64,000 nucleotides of DNA, taken from Epiperipatus broadwayi (Eukaryota; Onychophora; Udeonychophora; Euonychophora; Peripatidae). The notes under the pieces were generated by a model that made no database searches, had not been told where the DNA came from, and worked only from the letters and a program-made list of their open reading frames with translations. Shown here in pieces: positions 14,175-26,693 of this stretch. How positions within the stretch are numbered: the stretch's first letter is position 1; each line of letters starts with the position of its first letter. The DNA lies in the NCBI GenBank assembly GCA_028023455.1, contig JAQFVV010000281.1, positions 868,001-932,000 on the forward strand. Direction: 5' to 3'. The position numbers were made by a program, and so were the translations under genes.

Positions 14175-16385
14175 CTAGTTTAATTTCTTGTCACTAGATT
14201 TACCAACTGGTCTTTTCAATATAGTGGTTACACCACTAGTAGAGGGTTGACTATTTTGATTATCATTTTTGCCCTTAAATGTATTAAACTTAACAGCTTT
14301 TCCTGTCTGAGGCAACATCCTATCCTTATCCCTATAATCCCATTTACTTTTAAATCCACCAGGAGGTCTCCTGTTATTATCTACATTGACATTAGCCAAA
14401 GGATAAATATTTCTTTCTCTATTAGATCTAAATTTATTCTCCACAGATACCTCAGTTACTTCCAAAGCATCCAACACTTCTGCAACATCCTCAATAGAAC
14501 TACGGTCAGCAGCTATCAATAACTGTTCGATATTTTGGGGTAAGTTATGCCTCACTATCCTTACAATTTGTCCTTCTGATAGTGGACAAGCAGTTAAAGT
14601 TTTTAAATGTATGGCCTGATTTCTGAAAAAACTAGTGTAACTTCTCTTACTATGATGATACTTCTCTTGAGTAATTTGGTATCTGATACAATCCTGCTTA
14701 TCAGAATTCCAAAAGCTTCCTATGAGTAAACATTTGAAATCACCATAGGTTACAGGTTTTGTAAACAGTGACTGCCACAATCTTTGGCAGTTCCATACAA
14801 ATGATTACTACAAATAGCTACTTTCTCTTTTTCTGACAGTTGACATAACGAAAATAATTCGTCTAAATTATTGAGAAATTCTGAGGGATTTTCTACATAA
14901 TCTCCCTTAAAAGGTTTCACTTTCATGAAATGTAAAGCCACAGAATTATCCATCCCTCCTTCATAATTTATACTTTCCCTAATAGAACTACTATTAACCT
15001 CTTTTACAAAAGTATCATCTAACTGACTATCATCATTTGTTTTTGTATATTCTACTCTATTTACTGGTAAAACATTAATACAATCTTCAGGTTGCTTACA
15101 TATGAATTTCTCTTGAATTAATTCTACTTTCTTATCATTTATAGACTTTATTTCTTTCACTTGATCACAAATTTGCTGAAGCTTTTCTTCAAAATTAATT
15201 TGTCCAAGTACTTGTTGCACATACACTTTTTGTTCTTTTCTAAATTGATCTAAGCCTTGATCTAAGATCTCTCTACTCTCACCACTATTCTTTTCTAATC
15301 TACTTACTTGTTCTTTCATATCCTTTTGTAAACGCTCTATCTTTTCTTCTACTCTATACCGATACTTATCCTCATCTTCCTTTTGAATATCTAAATTTCT
15401 AAACTTTTCTGTGAATTCTTTTTCTATATCATCTTTTATGTTCATTTTTGTCTGGACTACTTCTTTCTTAATACCTTTAATATCTTCACTAACTCTATCA
15501 ATATGACCTTTTACTTCACACATTTCATTACGAACACTCAATTGATAGTTATCTAATTTTACAACTAAATCATCATTATTAATTTTACATTGGTTAACAG
15601 ATTCATCTATCTGAACCTTTAAAGTTTTGACAGTATCTTCTGAGAATTCACAAAATTTTCTTGCTAACAATTCTTGATTCTTATCATCACTTTGTATAAT
15701 CTCCATCTTCAAAGGCCTCCTCATTCCTATGGAACTTCAAATCAAGACTATTAAATTTACTCTTTACTTCTTCTTTAAATTCCTCCGCTATTCTAGCATT
15801 ATCCTCAAGTTTTTGATTTAAATTAGTTATACAAAATTTAATTTCTTCTTGGTTCTTATCTAAACCTTCTTGAATCCTCTCACTAAGAGATTCTAATTTC
15901 AGATCTGACTTCATATTATTTTCTTTAAGAGATCTCATGTCTTCTCTTAGAAAATTATTCTCCTTTTTCACATCTTCAAAATTTTTATTCATTAAATCAA
16001 ACTTAGCATCTGAAGCTATTCTACTTTTATTCATATCTTCCTTTAGAGAGTCAAATTTAGCATCTGAAGTTATTTTACCTTTATTCATATCTTCCTTTAG
16101 AGAGTCAAATTTAATACTATTCTTACTACTCTCCTCTTTCATAAAATTCATTAAATCCCACAATGAGAGGTTACCTATACTTTTTTCAGTTCTTACCATT
16201 TCTTTCTCTACCTTCTTTATTTCCACCATTTCTTTTTCTTCCTCTCCTTTACTACTCATGATTTGAGTACTCTCTATACCTATCTCCAAATTTACCAATT
16301 TTTCTCTTTCTTCCTCCTCACAAATATTATCATCAATAACAAAACCAGACATCCCAGTCTCTAATTTTTTATCCCAATTACTCAT
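14175..16385 (-). pseudogene. Ty3/gypsy-type Gag, frameshifted
   Basis: Gag forms the retroelement's capsid particle. Three overlapping minus-strand frames together make one protein: 16385-15687 (232 aa), 15724-14750 (324 aa) and 14780-14175 (201 aa). The first two are highly charged coiled coil. The third, plus the end of the second, carries the retrotransposon Gag domain: a KPFKGDYVENPSEFLNNLDE stretch, a TAKD site followed by WQSLF, then a C-terminal LP-rich helical region and a basic tail with no zinc knuckle visible. Break one: about 8 bases present in the other copy (61806-60886) are missing near 15705-15715. Break two: one base appears lost near 14775, inside the usual double-tryptophan site. 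The start is the methionine shared with the other copy (MSNWDKKLET). Confidence 0.85.
15990..16140 (-). repeat. 54 bp tandem repeat inside the gag coiled coil
   Basis: An 18-residue unit (KFDSLKEDMNK plus a variable KI/RI and a SDA tail) occurs about 2.5 times at a 54-base period, with landmarks at 16031 and 16085. The second gag copy near 61480-61530 has one unit fewer. It lengthens the coiled coil without changing frame. Confidence 0.85.
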
Positions 16386-16775
16386 TTTTAAATATTTCCA
16401 AACCCCTTGAGACCGAAAACCGCTTTTTCCGCATTAAAAAAAGTTTGCAATTTTGACCGCAATAGCATGCAAACCATATACGTCACAGTTACGGTTTTTT
16501 TTCTCTCTCTGCCATTTTTCTATCTTTTTGTACGTCTAAAAATTTTTTCTGTGCGATGAAAATTAGATTTTTTATAGCAATTTTTGTAAAGTACGTTATT
16601 AAAATTTTATAATTTTTTTTATCTTTCTAGATTTTATCAATGTATAAACAAAATAACCGCACAAATGGCTTCTTTCGCTGCTGAATGTAATTTTGATTGA
16701 TTCTGACGAAGACTTTTTTGTTTGTGTTTGATTCTGAGGTTTCGTCATATTTCACCATTAGCCATGAGTATTCAA

Positions 16776-16868
16776 TTCCTGATCTATTTTATTTATTTTT
16801 TATACAAAATTATATATTTGCAGCTGATCTATTTCATTTATTTTTTATACAAAATTATATATTTGCAC
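16776..16868. repeat. About 45 bp tandem duplication in the piggyBac-like element
   Basis: The block beginning CTGATCTATTT and ending ATATATTTGCA occurs twice in a row with one or two changes. It falls inside a plus-strand frame (16697-16939), which is therefore unlikely to be a functional protein. Confidence 0.85.
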
Positions 16869-17205
16869 TGAAAGCAATAGGTATGTTTCAGAGAGGAAAG
16901 CATTACCGAAGTAGGTTGGTCTGTCATCCCCTGAGTTGAATGCATTTTTTGGTATGATTATTCATGTTTGTACTATATCATGCATACCAAAACTAAAATT
17001 TATTTGGTCTAAAAATGAATATTTGCATCAACCGGTACTTGCTAACTTGCTAGAGTTATAACCCGAGATCGATTTTTTGGTATTCTAAATAATTTACAAT
17101 GCCTCCCAATGCTAAATCAACAGTCATCATCATCATCTCCCACTGATATATAATAATTGCTTGTAATTCCTGTGGGTTATTTATTTTATTTTATTTACTG
17201 TTTTT

Positions 17206-17735
17206 ATTCATTTCATTGTAGATAAGTTTTTAATTACTTTGAAACATACTTTGCTATTATGGTCTCCTGTGAAATAATGCATAATTTAGCTCACCCTCAT
17301 GATATTTCAATAATATAGTAATTATTTTTTACACCCATAACTTAGAATTTACTATGTTTTTATTCATTTTATTTTAGAAACAAATTTTTAATTTATTTCA
17401 TCACATACTATGTTTTTATTCATTTCATTGTAGATAAGTTTTTAATTACTTTGAATCATACTTTGCTATTATGGTCTTCTATGAAATAATGCATAATTTA
17501 GCTCGCCCTTTTTCCCATGATATTCCAATAATATAGTAAGTATTTTTTAGACTCATAACTTAGAAATTACTATATTTTTATTCATTTCATTGTAGATAAG
17601 TTTTTAATTATTTTGAAGCATACTTTGCTATTATGGTCTCCTATGAAATAATGCATAATTTAGCTTGCCCTTTCTCCCATGATATTCCAATAATATAGTA
17701 TTTTTTACCCCCATAACTTACACTTTACTAAAGTT
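17206..17735. repeat. Three-copy tandem repeat, 165-207 bp units
   Basis: Three units start near 17206, 17413 and 17578. Each begins TTATTCATTTCATTGTAGAT and runs through a shared TATTATGGTCT and AATAATGCATAATTTAGCT. The first unit is longer because it contains a partial extra copy. Such subterminal arrays are common in non-autonomous DNA transposons. Confidence 0.9.
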
Positions 17736-18236
17736 ATTACTGTTATTTTTTTTTTTTGATCCACACTAAAACCTTGTATTTCTAATAGATATCCCACATA
17801 GAAGGCCTAGAAAAACAACTGCTTGCAAAAATTGAACATATAGGCTGGTTAGTAAAAAAGTGAAACTGAAATTGTCACCTTTTGCCACATTACTCCAACA
17901 AACTGTAACTCAGGTAGGTCATGTTATATTTTTTTTTCTGCATTTTATGATGAATGTGATGAAGCTGTCTATGAAATTGTAATTTTAGGTTATACATTTC
18001 AAAATTGAGAGTTTGTGAACCAATATAAAAATAAAAAATTTTAAAATGTGAAAAATATCCTTTTTTTATTATTTTTTTTGTGGTAATGACTACTTTATCA
18101 GCTTTATTACATTCTTTCATATTTGCACTTTATAAAAATGTATATATATATATTGTAATAAATTAGACATTTCATTTAAAATTGTATGTCCTGTATTTTT
18201 TTCTGGGAAGTTCAGGCCTCTAAGGGTAAATAAATA

Positions 18237-19287
18237 GTGTACAGTATTATTATAAATATATTTCATAAAATAATTCCTTACCAGCCTTTCCATCTCCATC
18301 CAATTCACATCCACAATAAACTATAGAATATCACTATCTAAACCTTACACCACCTACTACTACCTAAATTATACAATTATATACAACAAAATTATGTGTC
18401 ATGTCCTCAATTCCCACACACACAATTCATAGATAAATTTGCACATAGTAGAATATATTTAATATTTACTTTAAACACTTTAATAATTAATATGGTCATA
18501 TCATAAAATAACTATTAGCCACATTTACATGTCTCATATATTTATTTGCTTATGAATTTACAAACAACATATATTTCATTTTAAATGCTCATATCACAAA
18601 TACCACATATGATAATAGTTTTAATAATAAAATATCTACTTCAATTTCATAATCAACTTTAAAATAATTGTCACTGCTATTAACCTAACTAAACTATTTA
18701 TACTTAACAAGATATGATTACTAATAACCCTAAAATTACATTTTAATCCATACACTATTTTTTTTTAACAAATCTACAACTATCACTATATCTTTCTAAC
18801 ATCTATCGATGCCAACACGCATGGGTAATAACAAAAATTAATGACTCCAAACGAAGTCAATAAAATCTAACAAAATCCATCAATATCTAACACAGGTTTA
18901 CACATACATCTAAGACCTATACAATATAAATTGAAGCCTTCATGGTTGGGTGTCAATTTGTCCTTCAACTGAAGTGGAGTCTATCATACCTCTATCACAT
19001 ATCTACGTAATCACACTTAAGAATTTACTATCTCTACTACCTCAAAGTTACAGTATCAATTCATAACTTAACTACTATTGTGTTTTATAAATTTAGCTGC
19101 CCTACAAACACCTATTGATGCCCTGAAAGTTGTGGCACCAAATCGTCCTCTAACTGAATTGGTGCTCACTACACATGCCCTAATACCTATCATTACAGTC
19201 ACGTTAGTCGCTAATTCATTCCTTAGCAGTGTGTAGTACCACTACACATTGTGCATCCACGTTGGTTGCCAATTCGTCCTCTCCCAT
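18237..19287 (-). other. Element 1 leader (5' untranslated region) with PBS-like repeats
   Basis: This lies between the 5' LTR and gag on the minus strand and matches 61838-62904 of element 2 nearly base for base. It has no long frame. Three related motifs, seen on the plus strand as GTTGGTTGCCAATTCGTCCT (19261-19280), TTGTGGCACCAAATCGTCCT (about 19130-19149) and GGTTGGGTGTCAATTTGTCC (about 18944-18963), read on the element strand as GGACGAATTGGCAACCAAC-type sequences, the form of a tRNA primer-binding site. Normally one such site abuts the LTR. Here there are three at about 135-185 base spacing, the first 6 bases from the LTR end. Confidence 0.7.
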
Positions 19288-22200
19288 TGTACCCTCACTT
19301 CCCGGAAATATATAATTATAATCACTTGATCTAGCTCAGATAAATAACTATGTTTATTTAAAATGTATTTAAATTAACAATAACTATATTTTTTAAGAAT
19401 ATCAATGATTAAATCAACTTAATTAATAAATAATAATATAGTTCTGGTTTATAGAATGAAATAAATGAATATCTAATCAAATCATAAGACTATGAAGTGA
19501 GTTTACAAGTGGCAGAGTGAATGCATTAAGCTAATCTCCCACTGGATATCACCTTAATAGCATAAGAATACTATCTTTATTTTTGCTACTTAAATACTAC
19601 ATTTATAATACTCCTACATCTTTAATCAAAACTAATTAAATTACTTTTAACTAATTAATTTAAACATCTTTCTCAAAACTAATTCAACTCAAATTATCTC
19701 AGGTTCTCTTAAAATAATGATAAATTAATTATAACTTTTGTAATCAAGTATGATAAGGGATTTAATATCATTCCTAACTACAATTTAATAATATTAATAA
19801 TAACAAATAGTAATACTAATCTTTAATCTACAATTCACTCTCCTAACTTTCTATTTATAATGTTATTCTTGTATATCTCATAATAAAATTGTAATATAAT
19901 TCTCTATTATCCATATGGCATCTTAAATAAATACATCCAGTATGATATTATAATCTGAGAATATGTGGCAATCATTACTAAGATAATTTAATGTAAATCT
20001 TTGGTAATTATTCCATGACCATCATAATAATATCATAAGTAAAACTTCTTAAATAAAATATATCTATAAAATATAACTCCTACATAAAATTTTATTTATG
20101 ATGTGCAAATATTATGTCTTCATTATAATTATCTGTGATTATGTAATTGCGATGTGAAGAAATTGAGTCAACACCAGTCAACACCAAGACTAATAAAACA
20201 CATTGAACAATTTTATTAACAAATTAACAATAAAATTATTTACATTATTTACATTTTGATAGAATTCTATTTATTCGTATTCAGGTATTTTTTCAAGACA
20301 AATCAAATGACTTAAAACATAAGATACAGAACATCTCTTCAATAAAATATTTTTTATTTTTTAAAATGTCATTATATAACTTTTTTATTACAGTTATTCG
20401 ATATTATTAATTTATAGGCTTTAAATAAAAAAATATAGGTAATACTTTTACTATGAACTTATCCTTGTTATTTACTTTAAAAATTATTTATTATTCTGTA
20501 TAGTCATTCTGCAATAATATCCATGTGAACACCCTTAATTCATAGCATACCATCAAACTAAGCTACTTACTAATTATTACTTTAAACTTTAAATATCATG
20601 TATGGATTAGTGTGTTGTTATAAAATTATTTTTGTAAAACTTATGACTACTTTCATTCATTCAACACGATTCAGTTTATTACATTTAATCATAAATAAAA
20701 ATATGCATTATAAGTATGTCTTTTTAAAAATTCTTAATAATTAAGTAATATCATTAGAAATTCTTTTAAATTGTCAACTATTTATTTTCTAAAAATAAAT
20801 AAATATCATTTTAACTATAAAAGTTTTATGATTCTTTCACTGATGAAATTATGTTTTTATAATTTTTACACTTATTATAATCTAAGCAACATAACTTATC
20901 TTATCCAATTTAACAATTCTCTATTTCCAAACTTATTTATTATTTCCAATTTTAAAACAACCATCTTTTACAATGTAATCCAATAAATTTCAATAACACA
21001 TAAACTAGTAGGCATATGGGGTAAACTATAACTTCAACTTAACACCTTTATCAACTAACCATCATGGGCACAGTGTACATGAACTGAGGTATAACTTATT
21101 TGTTTAATAACCTCTTCTACCAAGTATAATGTCCAGGCTATTCATTCAGCACTATGGCACATTAAGCTTTAACACATAGAAAAATAAACACTGCCATGAA
21201 TATACACAAGATATAGGGCTATGTTAGCTATACTTGTATAAACATCAATATAGTATATTCTTCTTCCCATATAAATAAACCCTACATACAATATTATCCT
21301 GGTCTTATATAACCTAATACTAAGATATTAGCATTTAAAATTCACCAATTTACATCGCTAAATTCATCTTCTCATTTCTATAATAACAAATAAATTCATT
21401 TTTAGAATAACAGTCTAACTAACTAATAAGACAAGATTATTTCATTCTTTAATAGTTCTCAAACTTTAGCACAAACAATCAGAATCAGTGTCATATTTTT
21501 AACACTTTAAATTATTCAACAAAACATCCAATTCAGTTTTAATAGAATCATATACTTATATTTCTTTTATGTTTAAATATCTTTACGATATCATTAAAAT
21601 TATGCATATTCTTAAATAACTAAACAAATGATAAATTATGTGTAGGTGTGTGTTTTATATACGCATCCATCCGTACAAAATAACAAACACATTTTAAAAC
21701 TATTAATAATTTACATTATTACCATAAGTAATTTCTGTTGGCAATTACTTAGTGATGTCTTCTGGATTACGATCTAAATAAACATTTTATTATCGTTTAT
21801 TCCACATTATCACACTTTAAAATATACTAAGTTAAAGATTTTTTTTTTTACAATAAAATTTAATTACTAAGTTAGTAAATAATTTAATGTTTTCTGTTTC
21901 TACGCTATATTTATACTATGAATAAATATTACTATAATTTTGTTAGTAAAAAATTAATTCTAAAACCATATTTACAATAATTTTATTAGAATTTCTTACG
22001 ATGAAATGTTCTTTTCTTGATAATAAGTTCATTACAGGAAGTATCTTTTCTCCTGGTAAAAAAACATTAATACACACTTTTGATGTCAATAATCATGCAT
22101 GCTCCGGTTCTTAACGTTGTAATATATAATCCAAACTGACAGTTCAAGTTAAATACGGTACGTTTACTTTTATTCTATAAGACTTACACTAATATAATTA

Positions 22201-23989
22201 ATATTTTTCTTATCTCCAAAACTTTAAATCTTTCAACAGGTACTGTTAGGTAAATATCTAATTTTAAATACTCTTCGTCAAGATAATTTTCCAAATTCTT
22301 GTAACTTTTCCATATTTACTGAGGTTTAATATCTTCTGATACAACCAATACTTCTCCCAATATTTTCAAATAACTTAAATTATTTTCCCAAATAATTTAA
22401 ATAAACTTTTGTATGACCCGCATACCTTAATGACTGACTTGTAATATTTTTTTTAAAATATGATATAAGTCACATACTTGCAAATGATCTTATATTTTCT
22501 AGGAAAAATTCCAATTTTAAAATATTTCCGATATTTCTTCAGAAAGAAATATCTCCACGTTCCAAAATAATTGTTCGGTCAAATTTAAAAGTTTTTTTTT
22601 TCCTTTAAAAGTATTTTCCCATTGTATTTTAAATAAATTTTCTTCATAAAATATATTATATCATTTCACTTTATATCTTTTAATGAAATTTTTTTTATAT
22701 ATATATATATTTTCTCCGTGACGTTCTTTTTATGAAACTTAGTCGTAAATCAATATGACCTATCAACACAGGCAAAATTATATGCTTTATACAATAATAA
22801 CATTTGAATACTTCCATTAAATTTTTTATATTTAGTGATAACTTCTTCATGTTTAAGTTGATGACAAATTGAACGAAAACAAATCAGCTAAGTAAGGAAT
22901 TATTTAATTTTTTAGCCCTCTTCCTCCATATCACGATCTTGTAATAATAAACTGCTGTATTTTTATAAAAATTGAAGCTAAATAAAATGGATTATTACAC
23001 TACTAAATACTTTACCGAAATTGTAGAAATACTAACGATGTTATAATAGTACGTCGGTAGAATGAGATAACAGCTCAATAATCGTCTGCCAAAATGTAAA
23101 CAGCTCTTAAATACTCCAGCTGATTCCAATTTTGATTGGTCCATTAAACAATCCTGGCCTCAAATTATCCGGGACCACGAACATTGGTTTAAAGTTAAAG
23201 TTAATAATAATTTACTAAATATTTATTTTTATTATATTATTCAATTCTTACTTAATTTTCACATTTTATTTTCACTTACTAAAGACTCTAAAATAATTTT
23301 TAAAAATCACATTTCAATATTTATTACCATTTCTACCTTTATTTTGAACTTAACGTATTTATTTTCAACAAAAAACATAAATCTGATTTTATTTATTATA
23401 TTCACTTTTAAAATCCAATTTAACATTTATAACAGATAATATTATTCTATTTTCAAACACAGGTGTGTGTCACGTGATTTACAAAACTAAATAAGGCGCT
23501 AATAATTTAAAGACTAAAATAATAATTTAATTTATAAAATGTTACATAATCACTATTATAGCACAATTTTAAAATAATTATTTTAATATTATAAAACCAA
23601 AAAATTACACTTTTCTCCCACATTATTATTTTTTAATCAAATGATTTTAAAAATATAGCCATTAAATACAATTATTATTACTAAATCTATTCGTTTAACT
23701 TTAAAGCATTACTTTTAAAATTTACCCTAATTATTATTTATAAGACTTATTAAATCAGTATTTATTATGGCCAGTTCTCCCAACCATACAATCTTATAAT
23801 GATTTTTAGTTAACTGTTTTCTTACAAATACCAACCTAATACTATACATCAATTATTTTACTTGCCTTAACTAAATTATTCAAAAATTATTAACACACAA
23901 CATACATCATCTCTTACCCAACTTCAAAATTTAAAATTTTTCAGTAAATTATTACAAATAATCCATTCTAACCTAAACAAAAGGGTACA
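19288..23989 (-). repeat. Giant LTR copy A (5' LTR of element 1), 4702 bp
   Basis: It is bounded by the short perfect inverted repeat TGTACCC (19288) and GGGTACA (ending 23989), the classical TG...CA LTR form. It aligns end to end with copy B (54478-59165, 4688 bp) with only scattered substitutions and small indels. There is no protein of note inside; frames such as 20771-20986 are AT-rich noise not preserved in reading. On the element strand a promoter-like block lies about 0.9 kb in, leaving a very long R-U5 of about 3.8 kb. Most LTRs are a few hundred bases to 2 kb, so this is exceptionally long. Confidence 0.9.
23106..23139 (-). promoter_or_regulatory. LTR promoter: CCAAT box and TATA-like box
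   Basis: On the minus strand, GGACCAATC (CCAAT box, centred about 23137) is followed 22 bases later by TATTTAAG (23113-23106), inside the only GC-richer block of the LTR. A start site would be expected about 30 bases downstream, near 23075-23085. Copy B keeps the TATTTAAG (58286-58279), but its CCAAT box is mutated to CAAAT. Inference from motifs only. Confidence 0.5.
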
Positions 23990-24722
23990 ATATACATATA
24001 TATATAATTCCACACAATAATGTAACCATTACATAGTCCCATTGTATTGCTGAGCTGAATTGCAGAGAACATAAGTTTTGCCAGATAAATGTTGGTAAAC
24101 CAAGCACTCTCTCATAAGAAAATTAACAAATGATGTAATAATAATTTATTTACAAGTGTAATTATTAATTAATGTACCATTTATTTTTTTAATAAAACTA
24201 ACAAGTCATATAATATTATTTTTTTTTACAAAATATAGTCATTAAATGATATGTGATTTATTTATTTAACAAAATCCTTTAATATTTACACGTCATAATA
24301 TCAATATATTTATAGATGATGTCATATTTGCAAGTGTCCTTAATCCAGTATTCAATAAACTTCAACATAACTTTATGTGGGCATGAATTTATAAATGTAA
24401 CATTTATTTGACTCACGTCTCCTAGTACTTACACATATAAATATTCTATATGAGATAGGCATTAATGCTATCTTTATTACAATAATCCCAAGGAATGTTC
24501 TTTTTAGGTTGTATTTCTAAACATAACCACTTACGTAATAATAATTATAAAGGGATGTTTATTTTTGTTCTTTACTCTAACTACATTAATCTTCTATAAA
24601 ATAAATGTAATGAATGGACCATTTGCATACGAAACCTTATTTAATACAACTACAATTTATACAGGGATAACTCATTCTAAGAAAATCTCTAATTTATCAG
24701 ACTGATAGAAATGTATTCTCCA

Positions 24723-24764
<42 letters not shown>
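24723..24764. repeat. (TA)9(TG)12 compound microsatellite
   Basis: TA dinucleotides switch directly to GT dinucleotides. Confidence 0.95.
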
Positions 24765-25010
24765 AAATTATTAAACATTGAACAAACAATTGTGCATATA
24801 TAAATCCATCTACTATAATCCATTTTCATTAATCAAATATAAGTTTACCTAATTAAAATTATTACAGTGTTAATTAAACTTATTTGTGACTCAGAGAATT
24901 ATATGTCTACATTTTATTTACATGATTATCATTATTTCTTTTTTCTTCTTCTTATTATTATTAATAGCTTATATATAATTTATAAATTTAGTATTTGTAT
25001 TATTCTCATA

Positions 25011-25475
25011 ATTGTTGATTGTTATTGATATTGGGGTTGTCTAAGTGTTGACTGGTTTTTAATGATTTCATACAAACCCATTTAGCCTTGAGCATTATTA
25101 CACTTATTAGTTAGTTAATAATTTGGATGCGATTTGAAATTTATTACTGCAGTTTGTAATGCTACAAGTGATTATTTATTAATCTGCATTCAGAGCAAGT
25201 TATATTTACCTGTTTAAACAGGTTTATTTCAACTTCTTTGTTATCAATAGATTCAATATCTCTGGTCAAGTTGCAATTTTTAGTGTCTATATAAATATAT
25301 TAGATATTAATAAAGGTGGAATTCCACTTTTATTGTTAAAATTGAAGTTGCCTTGATGACAGTTTGATATTGTTGATTGTTATTGATATCGGGCTTGTAT
25401 AAGTGTTGTCTGGTTTTTAATGATTACTTATAAACCTATTTAGTCTTGAGCATTATTACATTTATTACTAGTATA
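25011..25475. repeat. About 105 bp direct repeat, 357 bp apart
   Basis: Units 25011-25115 and 25368-25475 share TTGTTGATTGTTATTGATAT, TAAGTGTTG.CTGGTTTTTAA and TTGAGCATTATTAC, at about 88% by eye. The 250 bases between them could be an inserted or duplicated segment, possibly the two ends of a small unidentified element. No coding frame. Confidence 0.8.
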
Positions 25476-26693
25476 TATGTATATAACTACAAATTATTAT
25501 TATGTATTTTCTCTGGATACATTTATTTATTAGCTAGCTATAACAATTTAAATATATATATATAATAAAAACTATAAAATTACTTTCGATTAATTTTCCA
25601 GAGAGCAACCTGTTGTCAAAAAATAATACAGAATCTTCAATTAGATTTTCTTATATTAATAGTGTTTCTTTATAAGTATTTAAAACAATGACAAGAATGT
25701 TTAAAATTAAGATTTACAAATAATTAAAAACGAGTATTTTGATAACCAAATAATAATAATAAATGAAATAATATAAAGGTAACTGAGTATAAGTAATGCA
25801 ATAAATGGGCTCAGTTATTTTATAAGCTTTCAGATTAAAATATTTTAATATTAATGGTATTGTAAATATACTTTAAATTTACCATGTATTTGATGAGTTC
25901 TTTTTTATTGGGTCAATGGTGCTACGATAATAAAAGTATTTAAAAGTGAGCTCCACTTGTTGGGAACATTTATTTAAATATATTATTTCGGTGAAGTTGG
26001 TTACGTTGTAGGTCAGTATTGCTTGGCTAGAGATAACTTAGTATATTCTGTTAAAAAATTTCGCATGTTTACCGTTACATGAGAATCATTTTTTAGTTTG
26101 ATGAATAATTAGACTAATTAGTTCACGTTAATGTCAAAATATTTTAAATATGATTACTTAAAATTGTACCCTTTAAATACTACTTTTTTCTTCTTTATTT
26201 TAAAATAAACCATATGTTTAAGCAAAGACACCAGGGCCTAACTAATAAATCATTATTATGAATCATTTTTCAATTACATGACTGTTTTATGGATATCATA
26301 TTTCTTTCAAATAGTTTATGTGAATTCCTTAAATTTTGATGAAAGAAATAAAAAAATGAGTTTTTTTTTTTATATTAACAAGGCAAAGAAATTGCACGAC
26401 TACAGTTTTATTTATATTTTAAAGATATTAAAAAAAAAGCATAAAATAAAATATTTTTCTTTTTTTTTCTTACAATATTCACCTGAAATTATTTTATAGT
26501 TAATGATTTTTATTTATTTAATTAAATCAAAGTTTAATATCTTCTATTTTATTTATTGTTTTAAACATTCAATGTTCTTCCCATATTATCAATTTATGTT
26601 TTTTAAATAATCTAATATAAAAGTTGCAAATGCTAATAAATAAATAAAATTTGGTTATTATTGAATAGTAATTTTCCTTTTCATATGTCAAAT

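Larger units (their letters stand above)
16404..18226. mobile_element. piggyBac-like non-autonomous element inserted in element 1
   Basis: Comparison with the intact leader-gag junction of the second copy (61805-61838) shows that this block is extra. Its ends are an imperfect inverted repeat, CCCTTGAGACC against CCCTTAGAGGCC (reverse complement of the right end), matching the CCCT-type start of piggyBac elements. A short plus-strand stretch near 16698-16715 reads DSDED after a possible MASFAAE start at 16664, as in acidic piggyBac transposase N-termini, but stops follow at once. Flanks read CAAA and TAAA rather than a clean TTAA duplication, so the family call is tentative. Most of the interior is tandem repeats. 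Confidence 0.55.
14175..23989 (-). mobile_element. LTR retrotransposon element 1 (Ty3/gypsy-like, giant LTR), 3'-truncated
   Basis: Read on the minus strand the order is 5' LTR (23989-19288), leader (19287-18237), a later piggyBac-like insertion (18226-16404), and gag (16385-14175). The second copy at 54478-64000 has the same order without the insertion, which defines the boundaries. Pol and a 3' LTR are absent below about 14.1 kb, so this copy cannot be autonomous. The gag carries at least two frameshifts. Assignment to Ty3/gypsy rests on the gag domain alone, because no reverse transcriptase is present. Confidence 0.85.
23990..26693. other. No gene recognised; direct repeat and microsatellite
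   Basis: AT-rich sequence. On the minus strand, 24105-24025 holds a 27-codon open stretch in a GC-richer patch, without convincing splice sites. It contains a 14 bp palindrome CCTGTTTAAACAGG near 25210 and the repeats listed separately. Confidence 0.5.

Noticed and set aside
16404-18226. A clean TTAA duplication for the piggyBac-like element
   Set aside because: Flanks read CAAA and TAAA and the empty site in element 2 does not show an unambiguous TTAA, so it is not claimed.
20771-20986. Plus frame in LTR A (and its partner 55954-56157 in LTR B)
   Set aside because: Antisense to the element, AT-rich composition, and frames diverge between the copies by indels.
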